Origin: Diabrotica undecimpunctata | Taxonomy: Eukaryota; Arthropoda; Insecta; Coleoptera; Chrysomelidae | Length of the DNA stretch: 64,000 bases | NCBI RefSeq assembly: GCF_040954645.1 | Contig: NC_092807.1 | Span: 54,842,239 to 54,906,238, forward strand | Direction: 5' to 3' | Shown here: positions 34,220 to 45,715 of the stretch, piece by piece | Layout of the letters: the number at the start of each line of letters is the position of its first letter | How positions within the stretch are numbered: the stretch's first letter is position 1 | The notes under the pieces: generated by a model | The model's input: the letters and a program-made list of their open reading frames with translations, nothing else | Databases searched by the model: none | Told to the model about the DNA's origin: nothing | Made by a program: the position numbers and the translations under genes

Positions 34220-37200
34220 AACGGGTCAGCCTTAGGGGGGCAGCTTCGACCCAGAACTTTTCCAAAGACCCTCTCATACTAATAGCTTCTTTGAAATGTC
34301 GTGAAGATAGTGTATATGTAGATGGAGAAATAAATGGTAAAAAGCATACGTTGTTGGTGGATACCGGAGCGACCAGAACCATTATACGTCCAACAGTTAT
34401 AAACAGCCGTAAGAAACTGTTACCAACGAGGTTGCGACTTCGGACCGCTACAGGTGAAAATGCCAACATTCATGGAGAAATCCAGGTACAATTGGGAATT
34501 GGAGCAGAAAAGTTCGTCCATACTGTTATAGTTGCTGACATCGAAGAGGATGTTATATTAGGAATGGACGTAATGAATATGCATGGATTCCAATTGGATT
34601 TTAAGAATAAGGTAATCAAAGTTGGCAACGAGGAGGTATTTCTTCATCCACATAATGACAACACTGTGCAAGCAGCCATTACAGAAGATACAGTCGTGCC
34701 TGCGAGAAGCGAAACGATCATAGTAGCGCGACTACAGGGAATTGTAGACGAAGGGAGACCTGTTATGATGGAGCCTTGGAACCACGACGATGAGGTTGGC
34801 CGTGGAATCATAATTGGAAAGGAATTGGTGACTTCGGCTAAAGAAATTCCTGTGAGACTTATCAATGTCAACGACTACCCAGTGACCATAAAGAAAGAGA
34901 CAAAAGTAGGAACTTGTGTACCTGTGACATCCATAATTCGTCAGGCGACAACATCTGATAATTCCAACGACAAATTCGACCAAATGGTTGCAGTTGCAGG
35001 ACAGTCTGTAAAGGAAATTAAGGGAATTTCTTCGGCAGTATCGTGATATTTTCGTACCGAAAGGAGGAAAGACGGGAAGAACTACCGTTGTTAAGCATAA
35101 AATTGATACTGGTAATGCTAAGCCAATTCGTCAAACAGCTCGACGATTACCATAGGCGAAGAGAGAGGAAGCTGAAACGATTGTTCAGGAAATGAAGAAA
35201 GACGGGGTGATAGAACCTTCTACGAGTCCATGGGTCTCTCCGGTGGTCCTGGTTAAGAAGAAAGACGGAACGACGAGGTTCTGTGTGGATTACCGTTTGC
35301 TGAACAACGTTACCAAGAAAGATAGTTATCCTCTGCCTCGGATCGATGACACATTGGACACATTGGCTGGAAGTAAATTGTTTTCTACTTTAGATTTGAA
35401 GTCTGGATACTGGCAGGTAGAAATGGACCCAGTCGATAAAAAAAGACAGCCTTCACCACAGGATCTGGATTGTGGCAATTCAACGTTATGCCATTTGGAC
35501 TTTGTAATGCTCCTGCGACATTTAAGAGGCTTATGGAAAATGTGTTGAGAGGGTTATCTTGGAAAACATGCCTGGTTTATTTAGATGACATAATCGTCTT
35601 GGGGGAGACATTCGAAGATCATTTGAGGAATTTAGAAAACGTTTTTAATCGACTTAAAGCTGCCCAATTGATGCTAAACCCCAAGAAGTGCCAGCTATTT
35701 CAAGGTAAAGTCAATTATCTGGGTCATATAGTCAGTAAAGAAGGAGTGGCCGTGGATAAGGGAAAATCGATTCCATTAAGGAATGGCCAAAACCAACTGA
35801 CAAACATCAAGTGAGAAGTTTTCTTGGACTATGTACTTACTACCGGAGGTTTATTAAGAAGTTTGCAGATATCGCTAAGCCATTAACGCGACTTACAGAG
35901 GAAGCAAGAGAATACCGCTGGGATATAGACTGCCAAAATGCCTTTGAAACGTTGAAAAAGCATTTAATAACAGCACCAATTTTGGGGTATCCACTGCCAG
36001 AAGGAGAGTTCATCTTAGATACGGATGCAAGTAACGTGGGAATTGGAGGAGTGCTGTCTCAGATTCAAGGAGGACAGGAACGAGTCCTCGGATATTTTAG
36101 TAAAGTCCTTTCAAAACCTGAGCGGAATTATTGCGTCACGAGAAGAGAACTTCTAGCAGTAGTTAAATCAGTAGAGCACTTCTACCAATACCTCTATGGC
36201 AGAAAGTTTCTAATCCGAACCGACCATGCCGCCCTTAAGTGGTTGATGCAGTTTAAGAATCCAGAGGGTCAGATAGCCAGGTGGATCGAACGACTCCAAG
36301 AATACGATTTTAAGATTGAGCACCGAGCCGGAGTTAGCCACAGAAACGCTGATTCTCTTTCCAGAAGGCCATGCCCAGCAGAGTGTTCCCACTGCAACAA
36401 AACGGAATCCAAGGAAGCAGCAGTGCTAAGAACGACGATTGTCAACGACGACTGGACGCCTACTAAGATAAGGGAAGAACAAGAGAGAGATCCAGTTATA
36501 CAGAAAATCCGAAAATGGAAAGAGGAAAACCGTCGACCACCTTGGCAGGAAATATCAAACCTATGCTCAGTAGTTAAGACGTATTGGGCCCAGTGGGACT
36601 CATTTATCATCGAAGATGGCTTGCTCAAACGAGTCCTGGAAAATGATGACGGTTCAGAGAAGAGAAGACAGTTGGTGATCCCAAAGAGCAGAATAGCCGA
36701 AGTACTTCGTCAGTTACACGACAGTCCATCGGGAGGGCATTTTGGTGTAAGGAAAACCCTTCAGCGAATTCGGGAACGGTTTTATTGGATGAACAGTTCC
36801 GACGATGTAAAAGACTGGTGTAAGAAATGTACTATTTGTGCCACGAGTAACGGGCCTTACCGAAAAAGGAGAGCTCCTATGAGACAATATAATGTTGGAA
36901 GCCCGTTTGAAAGAATAGTTTTGGACATCGCTGGGCCATTTCCAGAAAGTGAAAAGGGAGGCAAGTACATGCTGGTAGTAATGGATTACTTCACTAAGTG
37001 GGTCGAGATTTACGCACTTCCAGTCCAGAAGGCCGCCACCGTTGCAGATAAGTTGATCCAAGAATATATCAGCCGATTTGGTGTGCCTTTGGAGATCCAT
37101 AGTGACCAAGGCAGGAACTTCGAAAGCGATCTATTCCAAGGAATATGTGATAGACTAGGCATAAAGAAAACAAGAACTACCGCGTATCACCCGCAATCGG

Positions 37201-38033
37201 ATGGTATGGTAGAACGAATGAATAGGACAGTTGGCAAGTATTTGACAAAGATGGTGTCCGATCATCAGCGAGACTGGGACCAATACCTTCCGTTCTTCAC
37301 AATGGCCTACAGATCTGCTGTTAACGAATCAACAGGCCAGACACCAGCCAAAGTCCTATTCGGACGCGAAATGCGACTACCTTGTGATCTCGAGTTTGGA
37401 TGTCGACCTGGAGAAGATGTAGCAGGTGAAGATTATGTGATCGAATTACGAAGAAGAATGGACGATGTACATGAATTGGTCCGTTCCCACCTTCAGATCG
37501 CTAGCGACCGAATGAAGAAACGGTACGATACACAAGCCGAAAAGGGTTGCTTTAAAAAGAACGACAAGGTCTGGCTCTATAATCCCAAGAAGCGAAAAGG
37601 TTGTTCTCCCAAATTGCAGCAGTTTTGGGAAGGTCCATACCTCATCATGGAGAAGATCAACGATGTCATCTACCGAATAAGCAAGATTCCGAGGGGAAAG
37701 CCGATGATAGTACACCATAACCGGCTGGCGTCTTTCGAAGGTGACCACGACGTAGATGAAGAAGTCGATTGGAGGGTTATCCGAAATATGGTGGAGGAGA
37801 TCTTTAAAGACACCGAAGTCCAGGTGTTAGTCTGTTGCAATCCGCATAGTTACTGGTGCGGAGAGAAAACCGTCCCTTGTCATTCTTATACAACTGGAAG
37901 TTGTAAAAGAGGGTCCAGTTGCCGATACCAGCATACCGTTCCAGTTCTAGTCCCAACAAGGTTCCAGGAGGAACCATCTTTTGAGAGGGGGGCAATGTTA
38001 CGTAAAAATATGAGTCATAGTTTTAACCTTTAA
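34177..38033 (+). pseudogene. Gypsy pol: protease, RT, RNase H, integrase, plus C-terminal CCCH zinc finger; broken by indels and a stop
   Basis: Protease: HTLLVDTGATRTIIRP in frame 34177-35046. RT continues in another frame (RDIFVPKGGK, in-frame TAG at about 35154, then [30 protein letters not shown]). A single-base loss in an A7 run near 35440 shifts to 35470-35814 ([24 protein letters not shown] active site). Another shift near 35765 leads to 35811-38033, 740 codons: RNase H (LDTDASNVGIGG, residues 69-80), integrase HHCC (residues about 303-341) and DDE (VLDIAGP, IHSDQG, VERMNRT). Residues 690-708 form C-x7-C-x5-C-x3-H, an unusual addition for Gypsy Pol. The final codons run into the 3' LTR. 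Confidence 0.9.
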
Positions 38034-38363
38034 AACATGTTTTTATTCACTAATAATTCTGTTTTATTGTAGAAATTTTGGCGAAGGATCTAGATTCAAA
38101 TTATGGTGAATCATCCAACTAGATGCTTCTCGATTTTTCGATGCAAGACAATGCGATCTTTCGATGCTGTTCTAGTATATCAGGATTTCGTATATAAATA
38201 CAACATTTTTATATGGAGGGCGAGTTAATTCTCAAGACCCGCGCTCGCGAATTTGTTACGTACGGATATATATAAATTATTGTCAGATAAGTTAATATAA
38301 ATAAAGAAATAAATTAAATCCGTAAGTGTTATAAATATTGAACCTTTTAATAAATTCACAACA
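37996..38363 (+). repeat. 3' LTR of the Gypsy element
   Basis: 368 bp, visually identical to the 5' LTR, followed by the CTAT target copy. Confidence 0.92.
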
Positions 38364-38673
38364 CTATCTTTCCACTTGTAGTGGATAATCATTAATTACT
38401 TAATTTTTGTGTTTATAAAGTATTTAATTTAAAATTTTATTTAATTTAATTTAAACTTTTACCTTTTAACCCAGATACTCCTACTGTCCGTTAAAACATA
38501 CGCTTTACAAATTCCTGTATTATTCGACTTTTACTATTATTTACTAGATGTCACAACGTAGCCTGCTTTTTAAATATGCATCGGTAGTGGTTTGCATTTA
38601 TCTGCAGTCGACGTTTAGCTAAGTAGGGTATCGAAAATTTGCAATAAATATTAGCGCACGTGGTATATACAAA

Positions 38674-39193
38674 ATGGATAAAAGGAAGTAAGTATTTTGA
38701 GGATACTATGGCATAATTTTTTCAGAAAGATTTAACATTTACTTTCGTTTTGGACTATATTTTTCTATAGTTATTACTGTTATCAATATTTATTCTTTTT
38801 TCTGGGAAAAATAATGCTCAAAAACGACTGTATGTTATAACATACGGTAGGATAACATGCTACTCAGTCATAACATTTTGTAACTTTTTAGTTATTGGAC
38901 GAAACCATTGACTCTCAATGAGTTATTAGATGAGATTGAACACCTAGATGATCCATCTTCATTACTTGATGGTATTATTGTCTTCCCTTCATCCGAAAAA
39001 TATGATACCGACGAAGATTCCGGGGATGAAAACCACATTGACATAAATAACCTTCCAGGTAGTCAATTAGAAGTACAAGCTGAAGTTGTTTTTGATAGTG
39101 CACCGTTGGAGGATGAACGGCAGAATGAAATTATTATTTCGGGTCCAGAAGATACTACAATTGAAGATTCTGATAGTGAAGATAACCTCCTGT

Positions 39194-39257
<64 letters not shown>

Positions 39258-40747
39258 GCTTTGGTGTAAGTGCTCCACAACCTAAACCGAAGAAAAAAAG
39301 AGAGTATTCCTGGAAAAAACAAAATATTGATCCCAATTTTTCCGACTGGAAGCCAGTAAGTGCACCAAAAAATATTCTCACGCCTTTACAGTTATTTTCC
39401 CTTTTCATTGATGATGAAGTTGTGGACCTAATTACACATTTTAGTAATCTATCTGCATCTCAACACAATCACTCTGGAGATATCAATCAAAATGAAATTA
39501 GGTGTTTTGTTGGGATATTACTTCTAAGTGGATATTTCTCATTTCCTCGAAGGTCTATGTACTGGGAAAACAACGATGACGCAGGGTGTAAGTTGGTGTA
39601 TTCGGCTATATCGCGAGATAAATTAAATTTTATTATGCAAAATATACATGTTTCTGATAATATCGAATTACAAAAGGCGATAAATTTGCTAAAATGCGTC
39701 CGCTATTTGACATAATCAATAAAAATTTTCATATGTTTTGTCCATTTGAAGAAGATCACAGTGTTGATGAAGCGATGGTCCCTTACTATGGGCAGCATGG
39801 ATCAAAACAGTTTATCTGAGAAAACCCCATTAGATGGGGCTATAAACTATGGGTCGGAACCACAAAACAGAGATATCTCTAGTGGTTTGAACCTTATCAA
39901 GGTGCCACAACTCCACTTTCTGATACATACAAGGAATTAGGATTAGGAGCCAGTGTCGTATTGTCATTTGCCGATAAATTGCAATCTGATAATCCAGGTG
40001 CGCCGTTTCACTTTTGATTATTTTTTTACCTCACGTCCATTACCACATGAGCTAACAGCAAGAAATTTAAAATGCACTGGAACAATTCGAGAAAATCGAG
40101 CTCCGGGTTGTCCTCTAAAGAATTTCAAGCGTTTCAAAAAAGATCAGAGGGGTGTATTTGAATACTCACTCGTAGAAGACGAAAATATTATAGTATGTAA
40201 ATGAAACGACAATAATAACGACATTATTGCATCAAATGCTACTTCACCACTGCCAACCCTACAGGTGAAAAGATATTCGCAGAAAGAAAAGAAAAGTATA
40301 CTCATCCCACAGCCATTTATGATAAAAAAATATAATGAAAATATAGGAGGAGTAGACCGTGCATACCAAAACATGAGCTTATACAGAATAGGTATCAGAA
40401 GCAAGAAATGGTACTTTAGTTTATTTTCGCATTGTCTTGATATGGCAGAGCACAATGCCTGGCAATTGCATAAAAGTAATGGTGGGAAAATGAATGACCT
40501 AGCATTCAGAAGATGCATAGCGTCAGGATTACTGGAAATCTATAAGAAAACAACTAAACGCGGACCGTCAAAAAAAAGTCAACTTACACATTTTGAGTCA
40601 AGGTACGATAGATTAGACCATATCGTCATTTATCAAGAAAAACAAACAAGGTGTTGTGTATGTCATAAGCAGGCAGCGTCCAGATGTAACAAGTGCGATG
40701 TTGCACTTCACCCTAAATCATGTTTTTTTAGTTACCATAATAAAGAA
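38674..40747 (+). pseudogene. piggyBac transposase with a small 5' intron; several breaks
   Basis: A 14-nt first coding piece (ATG at 38674, MDKR plus two bases) ends at a GTAAGT donor; an acceptor AG at 38890-38891 restores the frame into YWTKPLTLNELLDEIEHLDD. An acidic N-terminus runs to a (TG)n array at 39198-39256, after which another frame carries the transposase (EYSWKKQNIDPNF, TPLQLFSLFIDDEVVDLI, RCFVGILLLSGYFSFPRR). Then, shifting frame, EEDHSVDEAMVPYYGQHGSK (first catalytic Asp), a degraded second-Asp region (FDYFFTSRPLPHEL) and a TGA at about 40202. The frame 40265-40750 has NIGGVDRAYQNMSLYRIG (third Asp region) and a Cys-rich tail CCVCHKQAASRCNKCDVALH. At least four disabling changes are present. 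Confidence 0.88.
39198..39256 (+). repeat. (TG)n microsatellite inside the piggyBac ORF
   Basis: About 29 perfect TG units, 59 bp, translated as Val-Cys repeats. Its length sets the frame between the acidic N-terminus and the transposase core. Confidence 0.97.
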
Positions 40748-41228
40748 TAACTTTAATTTTTATACTTAGTTTCATTTATTGTATAATGAAATCATTGATC
40801 CTTAAGTAGCTTGAATTCCTACTGTTGGTTATAACATACACCTGATAACTCAAAAACGGCCAACCTAAATGAAAAATTTTATTTGTAAAACTCGTATATA
40901 ATTGAAGTAGAAAGCCATTCATAGCAGAATTTAATAAAAAATTTGAGATAAAAAGTTTTAGGAGTATCTGGGTTAATTAATATTTTTAATCTTGTTTTTC
41001 TTCTGGTGCCCTTCATTGCTGGAACTTTGTGATCACTACATCAAAATGTTCTCTATTGTGCGCCACTCTTAGTAATTGTTGAACGTTCATGTCCGTTCAA
41101 GTTCTGATATTGCAAAGCCCTGACATTGCTTTTACGCGTACTTGCTTCAGCCCACTATATTTCCTTTAATTATTAATCGTAGCAGGTAATATTTGTCATT
41201 TCTTATTATGCGGCCTAGATACAGGGTC

Positions 41229-43215
41229 TTTCTTCTTTATGTGCCATCTCCTCTAAGAAGATTGGCAACCATCATGGCAATTCGCACTTTCGATACTGCT
41301 GCTCTAAAGAGAGTTGTTCTGTATAAAGTTCTAACTCTTTATTTATAGTGTATAATACTGTTCGAGTCGTAATGTGTTGTGTTCACGATATTCTGACCAT
41401 TCTGCGATGAAGTCACCTTTCAAAGGCTTCTAGCCTCTCATGTTATACAATTTTAATGTCCAGGCTACAACTTCATAGAGAGGGACTGACTAAACGTAAC
41501 ATTTAATAACTCTAATTTAGATATCTATGCTAAGTTTTCGGTTATAGATAAGTTTTTTCCATTTATTGTACATGCTCCTAACTTGCTCTATTCGTATTTT
41601 TATTTCTATATCTGCATCCTACTTGTCAATAAGTACTACTTTTAAGTATCTTATCCTAAGTATAAAAATTTATGAACTTGTTCTAAGTGTTATTTAAAAA
41701 AAAAAAAAAGAGGTTGGTCTTTGTATGTGGGTATATTTTATTTTATAAAAACCCTTAAAAAGGCAACATTAAAAGCACGAACGTTTTCGGAACAACTGTT
41801 CCATCATCAGGTTAAAATACAGGTTACCATGCCTGAGCCACCAAAATATTTGGGTAAAAACCCTTTAAAATGTAATGTGTTACCAAAGATTGTACATGAT
41901 GTTAATAATATTATATGATGTTTAATATTTTAATTAAATTTTACTTCAGGTAACATACACCCATGCTTAATTGAGTTCCAGTGTGACACTGGAACTCACT
42001 TAAGCATGGGTGTATGTTACCTGAAGTACAATTTAATTAAAATATTAAACATCATATAATATTATTAACATCATGTACAATCTTTGGTAACACATTACAT
42101 TTTAAAGGGTTTTTACCCAAATATTTTGGTGGCTCAGGCATGGTAACCTGTATTTTAACCTGATGATGGAACAGTTGTTCCGAAAACGTTCGTGCTTTTA
42201 ATGTTGCCCTTTTAAGGGTTTTTATAAAATAAAATATACCCACATACAAAGACTAACCTCTTTTTGTTATACGTGGTATACAGCCAGCTGCAGGAATTAT
42301 TTTCCTTGTGGATTTTGATTAAGTGTTATTTAGCTCAATGCGACAGTTTTCGTCAATTTTCGTAATCATAATTACTTTTTTTATTTGAAGATTCATTGTC
42401 AGTCCCTTTGCTTTACTTCCAATATTAATTGCACTCTCTCTAGTACATTTTATAAGTCTTTAATTTTTTCTGTTATCAGAACGGTATTGTCTGCATGTCT
42501 GATATTGTTAATATATTTGCCGTTTACTTTTATACCAATTTTGGCGTCATCTAGTGCTTGTTTGACTATGAATTTATAGTATAAGTTAAAGAGCCTATAG
42601 TACAAGTTATGATACAGCCTTGTGTAACCCCTCTTTATATACGGACGCTTTTAGTATTGTGGTTGGAATATATTTAGGTTACTTCTTGCTTCTAAGGTTT
42701 TGAATTATGCGGAGATCTTTTTGTCTAGATTCATTTCCTGTAGTTTATACAACAATTTTTCATGATGGACTCATCAAAGGCCTTCTGGTAGTCGACGAAA
42801 TAGGAATATACTTTTTTTGATGACAGACATTTTTAAATTAGTATTTGATTCGCAACAAGCGCCTCTCTTGTTCCCAATACCTTTCTAAATTCGAACTGAG
42901 AGTCACTTAGGTATGTCTGTTTCCAATTTTTTTTTAAAATTCGGTTCTGTACGATATTTAAGAATATTTTTAGTTGGTGACTCATTAAGGTAATGAGCCT
43001 AAAATTCGTCTGATTTTCAGGAACTAGATTTCTTTGGTATAGCTATAAAGTCTGAGTTAAGTCATTCCGTTTGTATTACGTCACTTTCATATATACATTG
43101 TTAAACTCTGATCTGGTCCACAGCGTGTCAATTCTTTGCACATCGTATCGAATATTTTACCTCTACGTGTAGGATTGAGGATCCTTCTATCTCCCACGTC
43201 GACGTCTGTTCTAAT
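41229..43215 (-). pseudogene. RTE-clade retrotransposon copy, interrupted by a palindromic insertion
   Basis: From 43215 downward: ELTRCGPDQS (RT start), FRLITLMSHQLKIFLNIVQN, SQFEFRKVLGTREALVA, DYQKAFDESIM (Asp block), LFNLYYKFIVKQALDDAKIG, NIRHADNTVLI (YADD changed to HADN) down to about 42390. Beyond the insertion at 41697-42319 the C-terminal part follows, ending VSKVRIAMMVANLLRGDGT-stop with GAAGAAA at 41229. Many stops and frameshifts. The 13-mer TAAGTGTTATTTA on both sides of the insertion shows the RTE copy was there first. Confidence 0.75.
41697..42319. mobile_element. Near-perfect 0.6-kb palindrome of a Penelope-like 3' end, with 13-bp target duplication
   Basis: Two arms of about 270 bp mirror each other almost base for base around a centre near 41985 ('gttccagtgtgacactggaa'). 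Each arm carries 'cctgatgatggaacagttg' then 'ttccgaaaacgttcgtgct' and 'ttaagggtttttataaaat', the kind of sequence found near the ends of Penelope-like elements. TAAGTGTTATTTA occurs at 41684-41696 and 42320-42332. An A-run adjoins the left border. The two 65-codon frames at 41721 and 42052 are the same sequence read from each arm and are not genes. The structure looks like two 3' ends joined head-to-head and inserted as one unit. Penelope origin is inference. Confidence 0.8.
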
Positions 43216-45340
43216 TAAGGTCTGCCACTGAAAATATATTATTATTCTTATAAAATAATTCTTTGTAACCCACTTTTGTATTTCCGTATGTTTCTAATAT
43301 TAGTTGTTGGGATTAACTCGAATACATAGTAGTTCCAAGTGTCATTATACGAGCCAGAACAGGAATGATAGATGGCGTAGAAAGTATAACAACATATGAG
43401 CTAGACCTGGACTGGATATGTAGCGATAATAAATGGCTCTAAATGGACTAAATGCATAATGCAGTAACGTATTAGACTTAAGGCATATAAAGGAAAGGAG
43501 ATATCTTCAAAACTATGGACGACTTATATAGCAACGAATTTAAGACTTAAAACAAACGCGAATATCTGATACACGGCATGAGATTAGGAGCCCTGATCAA
43601 GGGCTCAACAACTACGGAGGCCGACGTTGAGCAGTTAACGCCAGCTGCTGTGAACTGATGACGATAATGAATATTTATATGTTGTATAGAAAATTTTTTC
43701 CAACAGTTGACTGATCAAGTTGTGTTTCTTAGGTAATCGTAATACCAATATCTTTAAAGGTTGTTTAAATTATAAGTAGAGTTCATAGTTGAATTGTTGT
43801 TATAAGAGAGGTATGTAAGATAAACTGTAAAAATAATTTATTTAGTACCGACGCACCGAAAACGTAATATTTACTAATCAGATTTTTTTCGTATTTTGAA
43901 AACGATTTCCGGACTCGCAGTCGAAATGTCAATAAAAGACATAATTATTATGTTTTGCAATAAAAAGTCAAAATAAAAGTTATAAAACTTAACTAAACAA
44001 ATTTTTATTCCATGTTTAGCTTGATTTAATATAGACAGCTTCGACAAGTTAATTATAAAAAATTTCTAACACAAAATCTATAACTGATGACTAATTATAA
44101 TATTTTTATTTTTACTGTCCCTTCGGTAAAAATTAAATTACTTTATTTAAATGTGATTTTAAATTCAAAATTGGAACCCTTTCAATGGTTTGCAATTTGG
44201 ACCAGCGAAAATTAGGCGAGAAAATGTAATAGGAACTAAGGTCTCTCAATTTTCACGTACACCTCGAAATTTAATGAAAAACACTCTTCGCTTAAGTAAT
44301 TTGTATTCATTGGAAGTTTCATCAATTTTCAGAAGAAGAGCAAAAGCAAAACGCATTAATCTCAAGCATCCTACCGTTATTTCTCACAGGAAGGGCAATT
44401 TTAGATAGAATTTTGATTTATTGGAATAAAAATAAAAGGACTTGCTGGAGATTATTATAAGAAAAATGAGTTTAACAGCTTATTTAAGTAAAAATGTTTA
44501 TATGTCGTTATCTATATTATACCGTGGCCTTAATATATTAGGTCAATTTGAAAAAACTGTAATGTTTTTTTTTTTTATTTTGACGTTCTTTATGAACTTT
44601 AAATGCTTATAATTTTTTTTATTTATTTCAGATAAAATGCGTCGAACTCTTATGATCATAGATACGAGAATAATAAATCAATACTACAATGTATGTAATA
44701 AGAACTTTAGAAACTATGTCGCCAATTCCTATGTACACAGAAGCTATGCACACAAATAATGAAGGTTCAAATTAAGGATTGCGCCTTAGAATTCTCACCG
44801 CTTTTTCATCCAAAATCTACAGCATTGCAAAAAAATGAATCTATATACTGATTCAAAACTTTATGTATGAATGCCGCACTGTACCAAATTACCGAAAATG
44901 GTAATAAAGTTTTCCGTAAATAAAAACATTTCACTGCTCCTGGTACTAATATTTTTGTACGACACTAGATCGCAGGTCATTATTTTTGTATAACCTACCT
45001 AAGTTATAAACCCCGTACAAAAATGGCCAAGAAAAACTTACCCCTTTTTTTTCTTTTGGCTTGGACAATTATTGTCATTCAGCCAGTCTCAATTAATACC
45101 AGCTTTATTAAAGAATTTAAATACCTATGTCTATTAGTGAAACATGATTAATATAATAATAATAATAATATAATTATTTCGTACTTAGCTAATGTACATG
45201 ATTATGTTAATATGTGCTATATTATACCCATATTATAATTCAGTTTTTGAAAGACGTCATGTGAAATACCTATACAGTGTATACATCTTACAAATAAAAA
45301 TATCTACCTAGTATGTTAATAAACACAACTATGGTAATAT
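43216..45340. other. Unassigned interval of about 2.1 kb
   Basis: Mostly AT-rich. A 72-codon frame at 44190-44405 (+) gives a basic product (IFRRRAKAKRINLKHP) that I do not recognise and do not call as a gene. The stretch 43300-43680 is GC-richer but has no long frame. (AAT)n is short near 45157-45175. Confidence 0.4.
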
Positions 45341-45715
45341 ATTTTTTTTTTCACTACGTTAGGACATAAACCCGATTCAACAACTCGGACGTTTAGATTT
45401 TACTAGTGATTGTTTTATTAGTGATTTTTTTTTTAATATTTTTTTTTTTATATTTTTTTTTTAATTAATTTTTTCTAAACATAGGTTACAAATCTTACTA
45501 ATTTCATGCATACTTTACTATCAGACAAAAAGGTTATCAAGCAGTCAAACATTTTCTTTTCATTGAGTGATAGTAGATAGAGAATATTATCAGGAAGTGC
45601 GATGTTCTTGTCTATCATTCGTTTAATTAGGTTGTTGTGGGTTGTTTATACTTTTGACATTCAAAGAATATGTGGTTTAAGTCACTTTTAATCTGGCATT
45701 TACATTTTGGAGACG
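45341..45715 (-). mobile_element. I-clade LINE 3' fragment (C-terminus, 3' UTR, A tail)
   Basis: The minus strand reads CQIKSDLNHIFFECQKY and LLSLNEKKMFDCLITFLSD with frameshifts, the last part of an I-clade protein. An A/T-rich UTR then leads to 'ccgagttgttgaatcgggtt' and 'tatgtcctaacgtagtg' with an A tail at 45341-45351. The same terminal sequence appears at 24530-24570, which links the two as copies of related elements. Confidence 0.65.

Larger units (their letters stand above)
32430..38363 (+). mobile_element. Full-length Ty3/Gypsy LTR retrotransposon with 4-bp target duplication
   Basis: Two 368-bp LTRs (32430-32797 and 37996-38363) begin TGTTACGTAA and end TTCACAACA, and they look identical by eye throughout. 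CTAT precedes the left LTR (32426-32429) and follows the right one (38364-38367). A primer-binding site 'tggtggcagaagtgaga' starts at 32800, and a purine tract 'gagaggggggc' precedes the 3' LTR. Inside lie gag and pol in the usual order protease, RT, RNase H, integrase, with no env. The insertion is young by LTR identity, but the coding frames are broken in several places. Confidence 0.93.
38470..40972 (+). mobile_element. Complete piggyBac element, 13-bp perfect TIRs, TTAA target duplication
   Basis: TTAA at 38466-38469 and 40973-40976 flanks perfect 13-bp inverted ends: CCCAGATACTCCT at 38470-38482 and AGGAGTATCTGGG at 40960-40972. Related subterminal motifs ('cctactgtccgttaaaacat' at the left; 'cctactgttggttataacat' near 40817) are shared by both ends. 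The 2503-bp unit holds a transposase gene in the + orientation. It begins 102 bp after the 3' LTR of the Gypsy element. Confidence 0.93.

Noticed and set aside
39063..39408. Minus-strand frames with Thr-His repeats
   Set aside because: Translation of the (TG)n array antisense to the piggyBac transposase.
41721..41918. 65-codon frame repeated on the opposite strand at 42052-42249
   Set aside because: Both are the same palindrome arm; no homology to a known protein and no independent support.
42150..42190. Second hammerhead-like core in the palindrome arms (CTGATGA, GGAAC/GTTCC stem, GAAA)
   Set aside because: The flanking sequences do not form a convincing helix I and the core reads GAAAAC, so it is only noted as similar to the better motif at 57981-58035.
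44190..44405. 72-codon basic frame
   Set aside because: No recognised motif, no splice signals checked as convincing, and it lies in AT-rich sequence; left as unassigned.
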